From positions 1,550,001 through 1,614,000 of the forward strand of contig NZ_CP033324.1 of assembly GCF_003710085.1 (NCBI RefSeq): a stretch of DNA of 64,000 nt, in the 5' to 3' direction. Below the pieces are notes generated by a model, which did no database searches, had not been told where the DNA came from, and was given only the letters and a program-made list of their open reading frames with translations. The DNA comes from Nocardioides pantholopis. GTDB taxonomy: Bacteria; Actinomycetota; Actinomycetes; Propionibacteriales; Nocardioidaceae. Position numbers and translations under genes: made by a program. Numbering within the stretch: position 1 is the stretch's first letter; each line of letters starts with the position of its first letter. Positions 42,022-50,732 of this stretch are shown in pieces.

Positions 42022-42711
42022 TCACCTGTCGCGGTAGCGCTGCGCCGCCTGCAGGGCCTCTCGCAGCATCTCGGCAGTCGCCGGGCGTGCCGACCAGGTC
42101 GGGTACGCGGTGCCCGGCTCGGCGTACGGCTGCACGTAGGCCGCGGTGTCGCGCTGGAACCGCCAGCCCTCCGACAACGGGCCGACGTCGAGGGCGTCGT
42201 ACCCGATCGAGTCGAGGAACTCGGTCACCCGCCGCTTGGCCTCCTCGTCGTCCCCGGCGATGGGCAGGACCGTGCGGTCGGGGGCGCCGGTGGGCCGGTG
42301 CAGCACGGCGAGGTGGTCGACGTAGATGTTGTTGAACGCCTTGACCACGCGCGACTCGGGCAGGTGGGCCTGCAGCAGCTCGCTGGTCGTCGTCGACTCG
42401 TCATCGAGCTCGGCGATGTGACCGTCGCGGTCGGGGTAGTAGTTGTTGGTGTCGATGACCACCTTGCCCCGCAGCGGCTCGGCCGGCACGTCGCGGTAGG
42501 CGCGCAGGGGAACGGTCACGATGACCAGGTCACCGGCCTCGCCGGCCTCGGTCGGCGTGGCCGCCCGCGCCCGCGGTCCCAGCTCCGCGACGAGCTCGGC
42601 GAGCGTGTCCGGACCGCGTCGGTTGCTGAGGACGACGTCGTGGCCCGCATCCACTGCGAGGCGGGCGAGGGTGCTGCCGATGTTTCCACTGCCGATGAGT
42701 CCGATGGTCAT
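42022..42711 (-). CDS. NADPH-dependent F420-reductase-like oxidoreductase
   Basis: Rossmann protein of 229 residues: GLIGSGNIGSTLARLAVDAG (NADP-binding GxGxxG), VVLSNRRGPDTL, a VIVTVPLRAYRDVP strand and VIDTNNYYPDRDG. This is the F420:NADP/ketopantoate-reductase-like family often annotated as NADPH-dependent F420 reductase. Without F420 genes nearby, the hydride acceptor is uncertain. ATG 42711 was chosen because the Rossmann strand starts there; GTG 42732 is possible. Oxidoreductases are among the partners of ECF41 sigma factors. Confidence 0.83.
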   Translation of the reverse strand: MTIGLIGSGNIGSTLARLAVDAGHDVVLSNRRGPDTLAELVAELGPRARAATPTEAGEAGDLVIVTVPLRAYRDVPAEPLRGKVVIDTNNYYPDRDGHIAELDDESTTTSELLQAHLPESRVVKAFNNIYVDHLAVLHRPTGAPDRTVLPIAGDDEEAKRRVTEFLDSIGYDALDVGPLSEGWRFQRDTAAYVQPYAEPGTAYPTWSARPATAEMLREALQAAQRYRDR

Positions 42712-42814
42712 GTCCGTCTGAACAGCCGCCACGGCGGAAGGATTCCGGCACCGACGACACGGCTTCGAGCGTTACGCTCACCGCGATGCGCCGGATCCGT
42801 GGCTGGAGGCCCCG

Positions 42815-43174
42815 ATGACGTACGACGCGACCCTGGCCGCCAGGATCCGCGCCGCCGTCGACGAGGCCGCCGGACCGGCCGGCTATCGCGAGATCGCGAT
42901 GTTCGGCGGCCTCTGCTGGACCGTCAACACGCACATGGCGGTCGGTGCCGGTGCCGACAACCTGATGGTCCACGTCGGCAAGGACGGCGTCGACGCGGCG
43001 CTCGAGGACGGCGCCCGCCCGGCGACGATGGGGGAGCGGACGATGGGTGGCGTCGTCCTGGTCTCGGCGGCGGACGTTCCGGACGCCGACACCCTGGCTG
43101 CCTGGGTCGGCCCCGCGGTCGAGCGGGCGCTGGCGAAGCCGCCGAAAAGGCCGAAGAGCTCGCCCGGCGCCTGA
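42815..43174 (+). CDS. TfoX/Sxy N-terminal-domain protein
   Basis: Protein of 119 residues of the TfoX_N fold: REIAMFGGLCWTVNTHMAVG, LMVHVGKDGVDAAL, and a final helical stretch with a Lys/Pro tail. Stand-alone TfoX_N proteins in actinobacteria have no established link to competence. GGAGG lies 5 bases before the ATG, and TACGCT at 42773-42778 could be the promoter, divergent from the reductase gene. Confidence 0.85.
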   Translation: MTYDATLAARIRAAVDEAAGPAGYREIAMFGGLCWTVNTHMAVGAGADNLMVHVGKDGVDAALEDGARPATMGERTMGGVVLVSAADVPDADTLAAWVGPAVERALAKPPKRPKSSPGA

Positions 43175-43211
43175 GCGCCGGTCCGTCACCGCCGCCGGGG
43201 TCCACCCCGGC

Positions 43212-44687
43212 TCAGAGCTCCGCCCACCCCTTCGTACGCTCCACGGCCGCGAGCCAGCGGCGGTGGTCGGCGTCGGCGTCGGCGCGCGCGGCGGCGGGGG
43301 TGAAGGCCCGGTCCAGGCTCCAGGTCTCGCGCAGCTCGTCGGTGGAGTCCCACACCCCGGTGCCGAGGCCGGCGAGGAACGCCGCGCCGAGCGCGGTGGT
43401 CTCGATCGTCCGGGGCCGCTCGACCGGCACGCCGATCTGGTCGGCCTGGATCTGGCAGAGCAGGTCGTTGGCGGCGGCCCCGCCGTCGACCCGCAGCGAG
43501 GACAGCGCCGCCGGCAGCGTCTCCAGCACGTCGCGGACCTCGAAGGCGATCGCCTCGAGCGTGGCGCGGACCAGGTGTGCGCGGGTGGTGCCGCGGGTGA
43601 TGCCGACGATCAGCCCGCGCGCGTGCGGGTCCCAGTGCGGGGCGCCCAGGCCGGTGAGCGCGGGCACGAAGACGACGCCCTCCGAGGACGGCACGGTGGC
43701 GGCGATGGCCTCGGTCTCGGCGGCGGAGCCGACGATCTGCAGCCCGTCGCGCAGCCACTGCACGGCCGCCCCGGTGACGAAGATCGAGCCCTCCAGGGCG
43801 TAGGTCAGCTCGCCGGCGGGGGAGCGCCACGCGGCGGTCGAGAGCAGCCCGGCCTCGGAGCGCTCCAGCGTGGGACCGGTGTTGGTGAGGATGAACGAGC
43901 CGGTGCCGTAGGTGCACTTGGAGTCGCCGACGTCGAAGCAGGTCTGGCCGAACAGCGCTGACTGCTGGTCGCCGGCGATCCCGGCGATCGGCAGCTCGAG
44001 GTCGAGGAACGAGCGCGGGTCGGTCGTCGCCACCTCGCCCCAGTTCGGCACCAGCTCCGGCAGGGCGTCGCGGGGCACCCCGAACAGCGTGCACAGCTCC
44101 TCGGACCAGTCGCCCGCGGCGAGGTCGAACAGCAGCGTGCGCGAGGCGTTGGAGACGTCGGTGACGTGGTGCAGGCCCCGGGTCATCCGGGCGATCAGGT
44201 AGGAGTCGACGGTCCCCACGGCGTACCGCCCGGACTCCACGAGACCCCAGGTGCGGGGCTCGTGCTCGGCGAGCCAGGTCAGCTTGGTGCCGGAGAAGTA
44301 CGGGTCCAGGCGCAGGCCGGTCAGCTCGGTGACGCGCTTCTCGTGGCCCTCCTCGCGCAGCCGCGTGCAGATGTCGGCGGTACGGCGGTCCTGCCACACG
44401 ATCGCGCGGCGCGGGGAGCCCAGCGTCTCGCGGTCCCACAGCAGCACGGTCTCGCGCTGGTTGGTCAGGCCGACAGCTGTCAGCAGGCTGGCGTCGACCA
44501 TCGCCAGCACGTCGCGGACCGCCTCCAACGTGGCCTGCCAGATCTCCTCGGGCGCGTGCTCCACCCAGCCGGGCCGGGGGAAGTGCTGGCGGAACTCCTG
44601 GGAGGCGGTCGCCTCGACGCTGCCCTCGGGCGTCACCACGACCGCGGTGACGCCGGTGGTGCCGGCGTCGATGGCCAGGACCGTCAC
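43212..44687 (-). CDS. glpK: Glycerol kinase
   Basis: FGGY kinase of 491 residues that phosphorylates glycerol with ATP. The N-terminal phosphate loop AIDAGTTGVTAVVV, TNQRETVLLWDRETL, GTKLTWLAEH, AGDQQSALFGQTCF and CTYGTGSFILTNTG are as in characterised GlpK. The GTG at 44687 overlaps the stop of the DUF1028 gene (GTGA), so the two are translationally coupled. No glpF or glpD is adjacent. Confidence 0.93.
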   Translation of the reverse strand: MTVLAIDAGTTGVTAVVVTPEGSVEATASQEFRQHFPRPGWVEHAPEEIWQATLEAVRDVLAMVDASLLTAVGLTNQRETVLLWDRETLGSPRRAIVWQDRRTADICTRLREEGHEKRVTELTGLRLDPYFSGTKLTWLAEHEPRTWGLVESGRYAVGTVDSYLIARMTRGLHHVTDVSNASRTLLFDLAAGDWSEELCTLFGVPRDALPELVPNWGEVATTDPRSFLDLELPIAGIAGDQQSALFGQTCFDVGDSKCTYGTGSFILTNTGPTLERSEAGLLSTAAWRSPAGELTYALEGSIFVTGAAVQWLRDGLQIVGSAAETEAIAATVPSSEGVVFVPALTGLGAPHWDPHARGLIVGITRGTTRAHLVRATLEAIAFEVRDVLETLPAALSSLRVDGGAAANDLLCQIQADQIGVPVERPRTIETTALGAAFLAGLGTGVWDSTDELRETWSLDRAFTPAAARADADADHRRWLAAVERTKGWAEL

Positions 44688-45505
44688 GACGCGTCCCCGC
44701 GGACGATCGCCAGGACCCGCCGGTCCACCCAGGAGAGGTCCTCGGCGACCCGCATCTCGAGGTTCTCCACGCCCACCCAGGTCCGGAAGTCCGGGTGGCC
44801 CGCGGCCCGGGCGTGCTCCTCGAGGGTCCGCTCCAGCTCGGGGGTGACCGGCACCTTCTCCTCCTCGGTCGAGGCGGTGAGGTAGAGGTCGTGCAGCCCG
44901 AGCAGCCGCTCCAGCTCCGGGATCGGCGTGGTGTGGTCGTCGACGCGCAGGTCGACCGCGAGGTCGTCGAGGCCGGCGTACCCGGCACCGTCGCGGACCA
45001 CCAGCAGCGCCGCCGACTGGCGGCCGCGGAAGTCGCCGCCCGCCTCGTCGCCCGCGGCCAGGGCCGCGAGCAGCCGGTGCCCGTGCGGCGCGTCGGGGTC
45101 CGAGGCCTCCCAGGCGGCCTGCATCGCCTCGACCACCTCGGGCCCGGTCAGGCAGTTGCCCTGGATGGCGTAGCCCTCGCCGGTGACGCCGCCGGCCCAG
45201 TGCACGCACGCGCGCCCGGTGTACGTCGCCGCGCCGCCGTCGGAGTCGACGATGCCGACCTGTCGCTGGTCGGGCTTCTCGTCCTCCCGGACCAGCCGGT
45301 CGATGGCCACCGACGCGGTCGCGCCCTCGTCGAGGTGGGCCAGCCCGAGGCCCTTCCAGGCCACATTGGCGTCGGCCTGGGTGGCGATCGCGCCGACCTG
45401 CGCCACCGCCGCCGGGACCGCCGACCCGACCGCCAGGAACCGCGAGGCGACCGCCACTCCCCAGGACTCTGCGTCGGCGGACCTGGCCACGATCGAGAAC
45501 GTCAT
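44684..45505 (-). CDS. DUF1028 (Ntn-hydrolase-like) protein
   Basis: Protein of 273 residues. The N-terminal DUF1028 domain (about 1-190) begins MTFSIVARSADAESWGVAVA and continues with AVAQVGAIATQADANVAW and GRQSAALLVV. This fold resembles Ntn hydrolases, with a Thr or Ser next to the initiator Met as possible nucleophile. A C-terminal extension of about 80 residues (peptidoglycan-binding-like helices) is common in the family. TACCCT 6 bases before the ATG indicates a leaderless transcript. Function unknown; coupled to glpK. Confidence 0.87.
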   Translation of the reverse strand: MTFSIVARSADAESWGVAVASRFLAVGSAVPAAVAQVGAIATQADANVAWKGLGLAHLDEGATASVAIDRLVREDEKPDQRQVGIVDSDGGAATYTGRACVHWAGGVTGEGYAIQGNCLTGPEVVEAMQAAWEASDPDAPHGHRLLAALAAGDEAGGDFRGRQSAALLVVRDGAGYAGLDDLAVDLRVDDHTTPIPELERLLGLHDLYLTASTEEEKVPVTPELERTLEEHARAAGHPDFRTWVGVENLEMRVAEDLSWVDRRVLAIVRGDAS

Positions 45506-45577
45506 GGCGGCAGGGTATCCACGCTGCGTCCGTTTCCTGCTTGCCCTCGACCCTGGTCGAGGTTGCAGACTTCGCGG

Positions 45578-46849
45578 GTGCTCCAGCGTCTCGGGTTCCC
45601 CGCCATCGGCCCCCACCGTCGATTCGTCACCGCCACCGCCATCGACGCGATCGGCAGCGGCGTCTTCATGCCGGTCTCGATGCTCTACTTCCTCGCCACC
45701 ACCGAGCTGTCGCTGGTGCAGGTCGGCGCGGCGCTGTCGCTGGCCTCGCTGATCGCGCTGCCGAGCGGTCCGCTGGTCGGCGGCCTCGTGGACCGGTACG
45801 GCGCGAAGCCGGTGCTGCTGGCCAGCAACGGCGTGCAGGGCCTGGGCTTCGCGGCGTACCTGGTCAGCGACTCGTTCTGGGTCGTGACCCTGTGGACGCT
45901 GGTGGTCACGGTCGGGCGGACGGCCTTCTGGGGCGCGTTCGCGCCGATCGTCACCGCGATCTCCGCGCCGGGGGAGCGGGAGCGCTGGTTCGGCTTCCTC
46001 GGCGCGATGCGCAATGTCGGGTTCGCGGTCGGCGGCCTGGCCGCCGGGGTCGTGGTCTCCCTGGACACCGAGGCGGCGTACGCAGCCGTCGTCGTGCTCA
46101 ACGCGGTCTCCTACGGCGTGGCGCTGGTGCTGCTGCTCGCGGTGCCCGACGCCGCCCGGCCGGCACCCGCGGACCGGGCCCGGCCCGGGTCCTGGGGCGA
46201 CGTGCTCCGCGACCGGCCCTACCGGACGCTGCTGACGGTGCAGCTGGCGTACTCGGTGGCGATGATGGTGCTCAACGTCGCGATCCCTGTCTACGCCACG
46301 ACGGTGCTGGGGCTGCCGGGCTGGGTGACCGGCGCGGTGTTCACTGTCAACACCCTGATGATCGGGCTGGGCCAGGGGCTGGTGGTGACCGCGGCGACCG
46401 GCCGGCGCCGCTGGCGGGTGCTGGTCGTGGCGAACCTGGCCTTCGCGGCGTCGTTCCTGGTGCTGCTCGGCGCGAGCGCGCTGGGCGTGGCGGTCGCGAC
46501 CGCCGTGGTGCTGATCGGCGCGATCGTCTACACCGTCGGGGAGCTGCTCGGCGGCCCGGTGCTCTCGGCGCTGACCGCCGAAGCGGCGCCGGCGCACCTG
46601 CGCGGGCGCTACCTGAGCCTGGTGCAGCTGACCTGGAACGTCGCGAGCACGGTGGCGCCGGTCGGCTTCGCGTGGCTGCTGGACCGCGGGCCGGCCCCGA
46701 TCTGGGCGGTGCTGGCGGTGGTCTCGGTGCTCGCGGCGCTGGTGTCCCTGCGGCTGCCGGCGGTGCTGCCGCTCGCCCGGCTCGGCGTCGGCCAGGACCC
46801 GGCGGTGCTGGAGCAGCGGGACAGCGGAGCGGACGCGAAGCTCGGATGA
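45578..46849 (+). CDS. MFS transporter
   Basis: Twelve-helix major facilitator of 423 residues. The loop 2-3 motif GGLVDRYGAKPVLL is clear, and the central loop (RPAPADRARPGSWGDVLRDR) divides two six-helix halves. The type is that of drug or small-molecule exporters; the substrate is unknown. It starts at GTG 45578, 72 bp from the divergent DUF1028 gene. The tail is charged. Confidence 0.88.
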   Translation: MLQRLGFPAIGPHRRFVTATAIDAIGSGVFMPVSMLYFLATTELSLVQVGAALSLASLIALPSGPLVGGLVDRYGAKPVLLASNGVQGLGFAAYLVSDSFWVVTLWTLVVTVGRTAFWGAFAPIVTAISAPGERERWFGFLGAMRNVGFAVGGLAAGVVVSLDTEAAYAAVVVLNAVSYGVALVLLLAVPDAARPAPADRARPGSWGDVLRDRPYRTLLTVQLAYSVAMMVLNVAIPVYATTVLGLPGWVTGAVFTVNTLMIGLGQGLVVTAATGRRRWRVLVVANLAFAASFLVLLGASALGVAVATAVVLIGAIVYTVGELLGGPVLSALTAEAAPAHLRGRYLSLVQLTWNVASTVAPVGFAWLLDRGPAPIWAVLAVVSVLAALVSLRLPAVLPLARLGVGQDPAVLEQRDSGADAKLG

Positions 46850-46879
46850 GCGCGGCCCGGCCCCGCTACGGTGTGCGCC

Positions 46880-47539
46880 GTGCTCAACGACCTGTCCCGG
46901 TGGACCCGGCTCACGACGATGCTCCAGACCCTCGGACCCGGTGTGCTGATCGGCGCGCTGGTGGGAATGCGGACGGTGACGGGGGCGGGCCTGGTGCTCC
47001 TCCTGGTCGCGGCGCTGAGCCAGCCCGGCTGGCTGCTCTGGAGGACGATCAGCGGGCGCCGACTGGACGGCCGGATCTGGGACGAGGTCAGCACGGGCTC
47101 CGAGGAGATCCTGGCCGGCACGGTCCGGACCACCTCCGTGCCGGCCCGGGTGGTCCGGCACCGGGTGCTGCGCCGGCGCCCGCACTTCGGCCTGGCCGGG
47201 GGGCGCCGGGAGGGGCCGAGCCTGGCGATGGCGGTGACGGTGGTGGGCCCGGGGTCGGCACGTCGGGTGGGTGTCCTCGCCGCCCCGGTGCCCGCCCTGC
47301 AGCGGCGCGACGCCCCGCTCGTCGTGGCGGTGCACCCGGAGCGTCCGGAGGTGGCAGTCCTCGACGACCGGGTCGGCCCCGCCGACGTCGCCGCCTCCGC
47401 CCGGGACCCCCGCTGGTCGGGGCCGCTCCCGACCGACGGCAGCGTCGTCGGCGGCTGGTGGCCGGTCGCGGGCCACGCCCTGGCCGGGCTCGTGGCGGGC
47501 GCCCTGCTCGGCTTCGCGCTGATGCGCCTGGTCTCCTGA
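46880..47539 (+). CDS. Hypothetical membrane protein
   Basis: Protein of 219 residues, not recognised. An N-terminal helical hairpin of two membrane segments (LGPGVLIGALVGMRTVTGAGLVLLLVAALSQ) precedes a soluble Arg-rich domain of mixed strands and a C-terminal membrane helix (GHALAGLVAGALLGFALMRL). TACGGT 7 bases before GTG 46880 points to this start; GTG 46871 is the alternative. It is not coupled to its neighbours. Confidence 0.62.
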   Translation: MLNDLSRWTRLTTMLQTLGPGVLIGALVGMRTVTGAGLVLLLVAALSQPGWLLWRTISGRRLDGRIWDEVSTGSEEILAGTVRTTSVPARVVRHRVLRRRPHFGLAGGRREGPSLAMAVTVVGPGSARRVGVLAAPVPALQRRDAPLVVAVHPERPEVAVLDDRVGPADVAASARDPRWSGPLPTDGSVVGGWWPVAGHALAGLVAGALLGFALMRLVS

Positions 47540-47621
47540 GCGGGCGCGTCAGGGTGGCCGCGCGCCGCCGCCCTGGCTAGGGTCGACGTTGGAACGATCC
47601 AAGGTCGACCTAGGAGGATCC

Positions 47622-48650
47622 ATGCGTGTCGGAGTGCTCACCGGAGGCGGGGACTGCCCCGGCCTGAACGCCGTCATCCGCGCCGTCGTGCGCAAGGGCG
47701 TGCGCGAGCACGGGTTCGACTTCGTCGGCTACCGCGACGGCTGGCGGGGCCCGCTCGAGGGCCAGACCATGGAGCTCGGCATCGAGCAGTGCCGCGGCAT
47801 CCTGCCCCGCGGCGGCACCATCCTGGGGTCCTCGCGGACCAACCCGTTCAAGATCGACGGCGGCGTGGAGCGGATCAAGGACAACCTGGCCGGCGACGGC
47901 GTCGGGGCGCTGATCGCGATCGGGGGCGAGGACACCCTCGGGGTGGCCACCAAGCTCGCCGACCTCGGCGTGCAGGTGGTCGGCGTACCGAAGACCATCG
48001 ACAACGACCTGTCCGGCACCGACTTCACCTTCGGCTTCGACACGGCCGTCAACATCGCGGTCGAGGCCATCGACCGGCTGCACACGACCGCCGAGTCCCA
48101 CCACCGGGCCCTGGTCGTGGAGGTGATGGGCCGGCACGCCGGCTGGATCGCGCTGCACGCCGGCATCGCCGGCGGGGCGAGCGTGGTGCTGATCCCCGAG
48201 CAGCCCTTCGACATCGCCGCGGTGTGCGCCCACGTCGAGACCCGCTTCCAGTCCGAGTACGCCCCGATCATCGTGGTCTCCGAGGGTGCGGTCCCGGCCG
48301 AGGGCGGGTCGATGACCCTGCAGTCCGGCGCTGTCGACGCCTTCGGCCACGTCCGCCTCGGCGGCATCGGCGACCGGATCGCCAGCGAGATCGAGCACCG
48401 CACCGGCAAGGAGGCCCGGGCGGTCGTGCTGGGCCACGTGCAGCGCGGCGGCACCCCGTCGGCGTTCGACCGCTGGCTGGCCACCCGATTCGGGCTCCAG
48501 GCCATCGACGCGGTCGCCGAGGGCGACTTCGGCACGATGATGGCGCTGCGCGGCACCCGCATCGACCGGGTTCCGCTGAGCGAGGGCACCGGCGAGCTCA
48601 AGCTGGTCAGCCCCGCCGAGTACGCCGAGGCGCAGGTCTTCTTCGGCTGA
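47622..48650 (+). CDS. 6-phosphofructokinase, PPi-dependent type by active-site residues
   Basis: Phosphofructokinase of 342 residues: GGGDCPGLNAVIRAV, GGTILGSSRTNPFK, PKTIDNDLSGTDFTFGFDTA, MGRHAGWIALHAG and the late GHVQRGGTPSAFDR. At the two donor-specificity positions it has Asp (GGEDT; ATP enzymes have Gly) and Lys (PKTIDND). This Asp/Lys pair marks PPi-dependent enzymes such as that of Amycolatopsis methanolica, so the step may be reversible. ATG 47622 has AGGAGG 4 bases upstream. Confidence 0.9.
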   Translation: MRVGVLTGGGDCPGLNAVIRAVVRKGVREHGFDFVGYRDGWRGPLEGQTMELGIEQCRGILPRGGTILGSSRTNPFKIDGGVERIKDNLAGDGVGALIAIGGEDTLGVATKLADLGVQVVGVPKTIDNDLSGTDFTFGFDTAVNIAVEAIDRLHTTAESHHRALVVEVMGRHAGWIALHAGIAGGASVVLIPEQPFDIAAVCAHVETRFQSEYAPIIVVSEGAVPAEGGSMTLQSGAVDAFGHVRLGGIGDRIASEIEHRTGKEARAVVLGHVQRGGTPSAFDRWLATRFGLQAIDAVAEGDFGTMMALRGTRIDRVPLSEGTGELKLVSPAEYAEAQVFFG

Positions 48651-48669
48651 GGCCCGGGGCGCCGCGGCG

Positions 48670-49401
48670 TCAGTCCGCCCGGCGCAGCGCGGCCCGCAGC
48701 GAGCCGGGGCCGAGGGCGCTGCCCGCGAGGGTCCGGCCGTCCAGCGAGCGCGCCAGCACGACCTCGCCGAGGTCCGAGACAGCGGCCAGGGCGGTCGTGG
48801 CGGCGAGCACGTCGGGTGAGATCACCGCGGCCGGCAGCGCGAGGACCGGCCACCCCGGCCACGGCCCGCCCGCGGCGCGCACCCAGGTGCCGTCGGACAG
48901 CCGGACCACCGGCGTTCCCGCGGTGCCGGCCCGCACGACACCGGAGCCGTCCAGCCACAGGCCCAGGCCGTGACCGCTGCGGTCCAGCTCGCGCTCGGCC
49001 TGGGTGTCGGCGAGCCGCGAGATCGTCGGCAGGCCGGCAGTGGGCGACTCGGGCCAGGGCCACGGCAGGGTCCGCGCGGCAGTGGCACGGTCGGGCTGGA
49101 GCGAGACGGTGGTGGCCCGCGTCCAGGGTGCGCCCAGGCCGTGGACCAGGTGCCGCTCCCAGCCGCCGACCACCTCGACCGGGCCGGAGCCGGCCGCCAG
49201 GTCGGCCCACGGGACCGGGTCGAACCTGGCGCCGACGACCTGCGCCACCCGACGTGCGCCGGCCTCGGCGTGCGCGAGCGCCTCGGCGCCGGCGGCGATC
49301 CGCAGCCGGAAGCCGACGCCGAGGAAGTCGGGCACCAGCCGGTTCCACGCAGCGCCCGAGAGGTCGGTGGGCGTCCCGTCGTGCCAGGTGCGCGCGCTCA
49401 T
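48670..49401 (-). CDS. Fold-type-IV PLP-enzyme-like protein lacking the PLP lysine
   Basis: Protein of 243 residues. Its second half follows the pattern of class IV aminotransferases/aminodeoxychorismate lyases: LPTISRLADTQAERELDR, GLWLDGSGVVRAG, VVRLSDGTWV, ISPDVLAATTALAAVSDLGE, then DGRTLAGSALGPGSLRAAL. Where those enzymes have the PLP-binding Lys (K[T/S]LxRL), this one has Pro-Thr-Ile-Ser-Arg-Leu, so it is probably not a PLP enzyme. The ATG overlaps the MurD2-type gene stop (ATGA), making it the third gene of the MurL-MurD2 operon. The family assignment is by eye and needs a profile search. Confidence 0.55.
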   Translation of the reverse strand: MSARTWHDGTPTDLSGAAWNRLVPDFLGVGFRLRIAAGAEALAHAEAGARRVAQVVGARFDPVPWADLAAGSGPVEVVGGWERHLVHGLGAPWTRATTVSLQPDRATAARTLPWPWPESPTAGLPTISRLADTQAERELDRSGHGLGLWLDGSGVVRAGTAGTPVVRLSDGTWVRAAGGPWPGWPVLALPAAVISPDVLAATTALAAVSDLGEVVLARSLDGRTLAGSALGPGSLRAALRRAD

Positions 49402-50732
49402 CGGAGCAGGGCCCGCAGTGCCGCGGCCCGGTCCCGGTAGTCGGCGTACTCGTCGAAGCTGGGGGCGCCGGGGGAGAAGAGCACGGTGCCGGCGGGCTCC
49501 GCCGCCGCGAGCGCGGCGCGCACGGCGTCGCCGAAGGTCGGGTGGGCGAGCACGGTGTGCGGCGTACCGCTCGGGAACCCGGCGGCCAGCCGGGCGCCGG
49601 CCGCGCCGCACGCGAAGACCGTGACCGGGGCCTTCCGCTCGGCGAGGTAGGCGAGCAGGGGGCCCAGGTCCAGGCCGCGGTCGGAGCCGCCGAAGAGCAG
49701 CGCGACCGGCTCCTCGGCCCAGACCTCCAGGGCCGCGACCACGGCCTCCGGCGCGGTGGCCAGGCTGTCGTCGACCCAGTGCCGCCCGTCCGCGGACGGG
49801 ACCGGCTGGAGCCGGTGCTCCAGCGGCGCGAAGGTGCGGACGGCGGCCAGGGCGCGGGCCCGGTGGTCGTCGCCGTCCAGCAGCCCGGCGACGTCGACGG
49901 CGAGCAGCGCCAGCGCGATGTTCTCGGCGTTGTGCCGGCCGGCGAGGGGCAGCTCGGCCCGGGACACCGTGCCGACGCCGGGCCACACCAGGTCGCCGGC
50001 GGCGGAGACGTGGACGTGCTCGGGGTCGGTGAGGTGGACGGTGGTGCGTCCGTCGAGGACCGCCTGCACCCGCTCGCGCAGCGCGGGGTCGGCGCGCGGC
50101 AGGACGACGTGCTCGGGGCCGTGGGCGACCAGCCGGAGCTTGTCGGCGGCGTACTGCTCGAAGGAGCCGTGCCAGGGGAGGTGCTCGGCGAACAGCGAGG
50201 TGACCACGGCCACCCGCGGGGACACGGTCAGCGACTGGGCCTGGTAGCTCGAGACCTCCAGCGCGACCACGTCCAAGGCGTCCGCGTCGACGGAGAGCGC
50301 CGCGGCGCCCACGTTGCCGACGACGGCCGAGCGCAGCCCCGCGGCCACGCACACGTGCGCCACCAGCGAGGCGGTCGTGCTCTTGCCCTTGGTGCCGGTG
50401 ACCGCGATGGTGCGGGCGGCGTGCTCGCTGAGCCACAGGTCGGTGAGGCTGGTCAGCGCGACGCCGGCCGCGGCCAGCTCGACGTACAGCGGCGAGGTCG
50501 CGGGGATGCCCGGGGACTTCACGACCGCCGACGCGGCGCGCAGCGCGGCGAGCGCGTCGTCGCCCACCAGCACCGGCAGGGGAGCCTCGACGGGGGCCTG
50601 CGACGGGTCGGCCTCGGGCAGGGCGACGACGGCGTCGAGGCCGCGGCGGGCCAGCTCCCCGGCCACCGCCGAGCCCTCGCGGCCGTAGCCCCACACGACG
50701 ACCCCGTGGTCGGGGAGGTCAGAGAACCGCAC
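49398..50732 (-). CDS. MurD2-type UDP-MurNAc-L-Ala--L-Glu ligase
   Basis: Mur ligase of 444 residues: ATP loop GTKGKST at 113-119, NVGAAALSV, EVSSYQAQ, EHLPWHGSFEQYAADK, and HRLQPVPSADGRHWVDDSLATAPEA in place of the usual NDSKATN of MurD. GGSDRGLDLGPL follows. These departures from MurD and the 14-bp overlap with a MurL-type gene mark it as MurD2, which adds L-Glu rather than D-Glu to UDP-MurNAc-L-Ala. An ordinary MurD cannot be ruled out from sequence alone; no other dcw genes are near. Confidence 0.78.
   Translation of the reverse strand: MRFSDLPDHGVVVWGYGREGSAVAGELARRGLDAVVALPEADPSQAPVEAPLPVLVGDDALAALRAASAVVKSPGIPATSPLYVELAAAGVALTSLTDLWLSEHAARTIAVTGTKGKSTTASLVAHVCVAAGLRSAVVGNVGAAALSVDADALDVVALEVSSYQAQSLTVSPRVAVVTSLFAEHLPWHGSFEQYAADKLRLVAHGPEHVVLPRADPALRERVQAVLDGRTTVHLTDPEHVHVSAAGDLVWPGVGTVSRAELPLAGRHNAENIALALLAVDVAGLLDGDDHRARALAAVRTFAPLEHRLQPVPSADGRHWVDDSLATAPEAVVAALEVWAEEPVALLFGGSDRGLDLGPLLAYLAERKAPVTVFACGAAGARLAAGFPSGTPHTVLAHPTFGDAVRAALAAAEPAGTVLFSPGAPSFDEYADYRDRAAALRALLR

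Noticed and set aside
43212-45209. A glycerol kinase of 665 residues with an N-terminal fusion
   Set aside because: The extra 174 codons overlap the DUF1028 gene and do not look like protein; the kinase motif starts exactly at GTG 44687 with a GTGA overlap.
44795-46849. An MFS protein with a 260-residue N-terminal extension
   Set aside because: The extension is antisense to the DUF1028 gene, and the first real helix begins just after GTG 45578.
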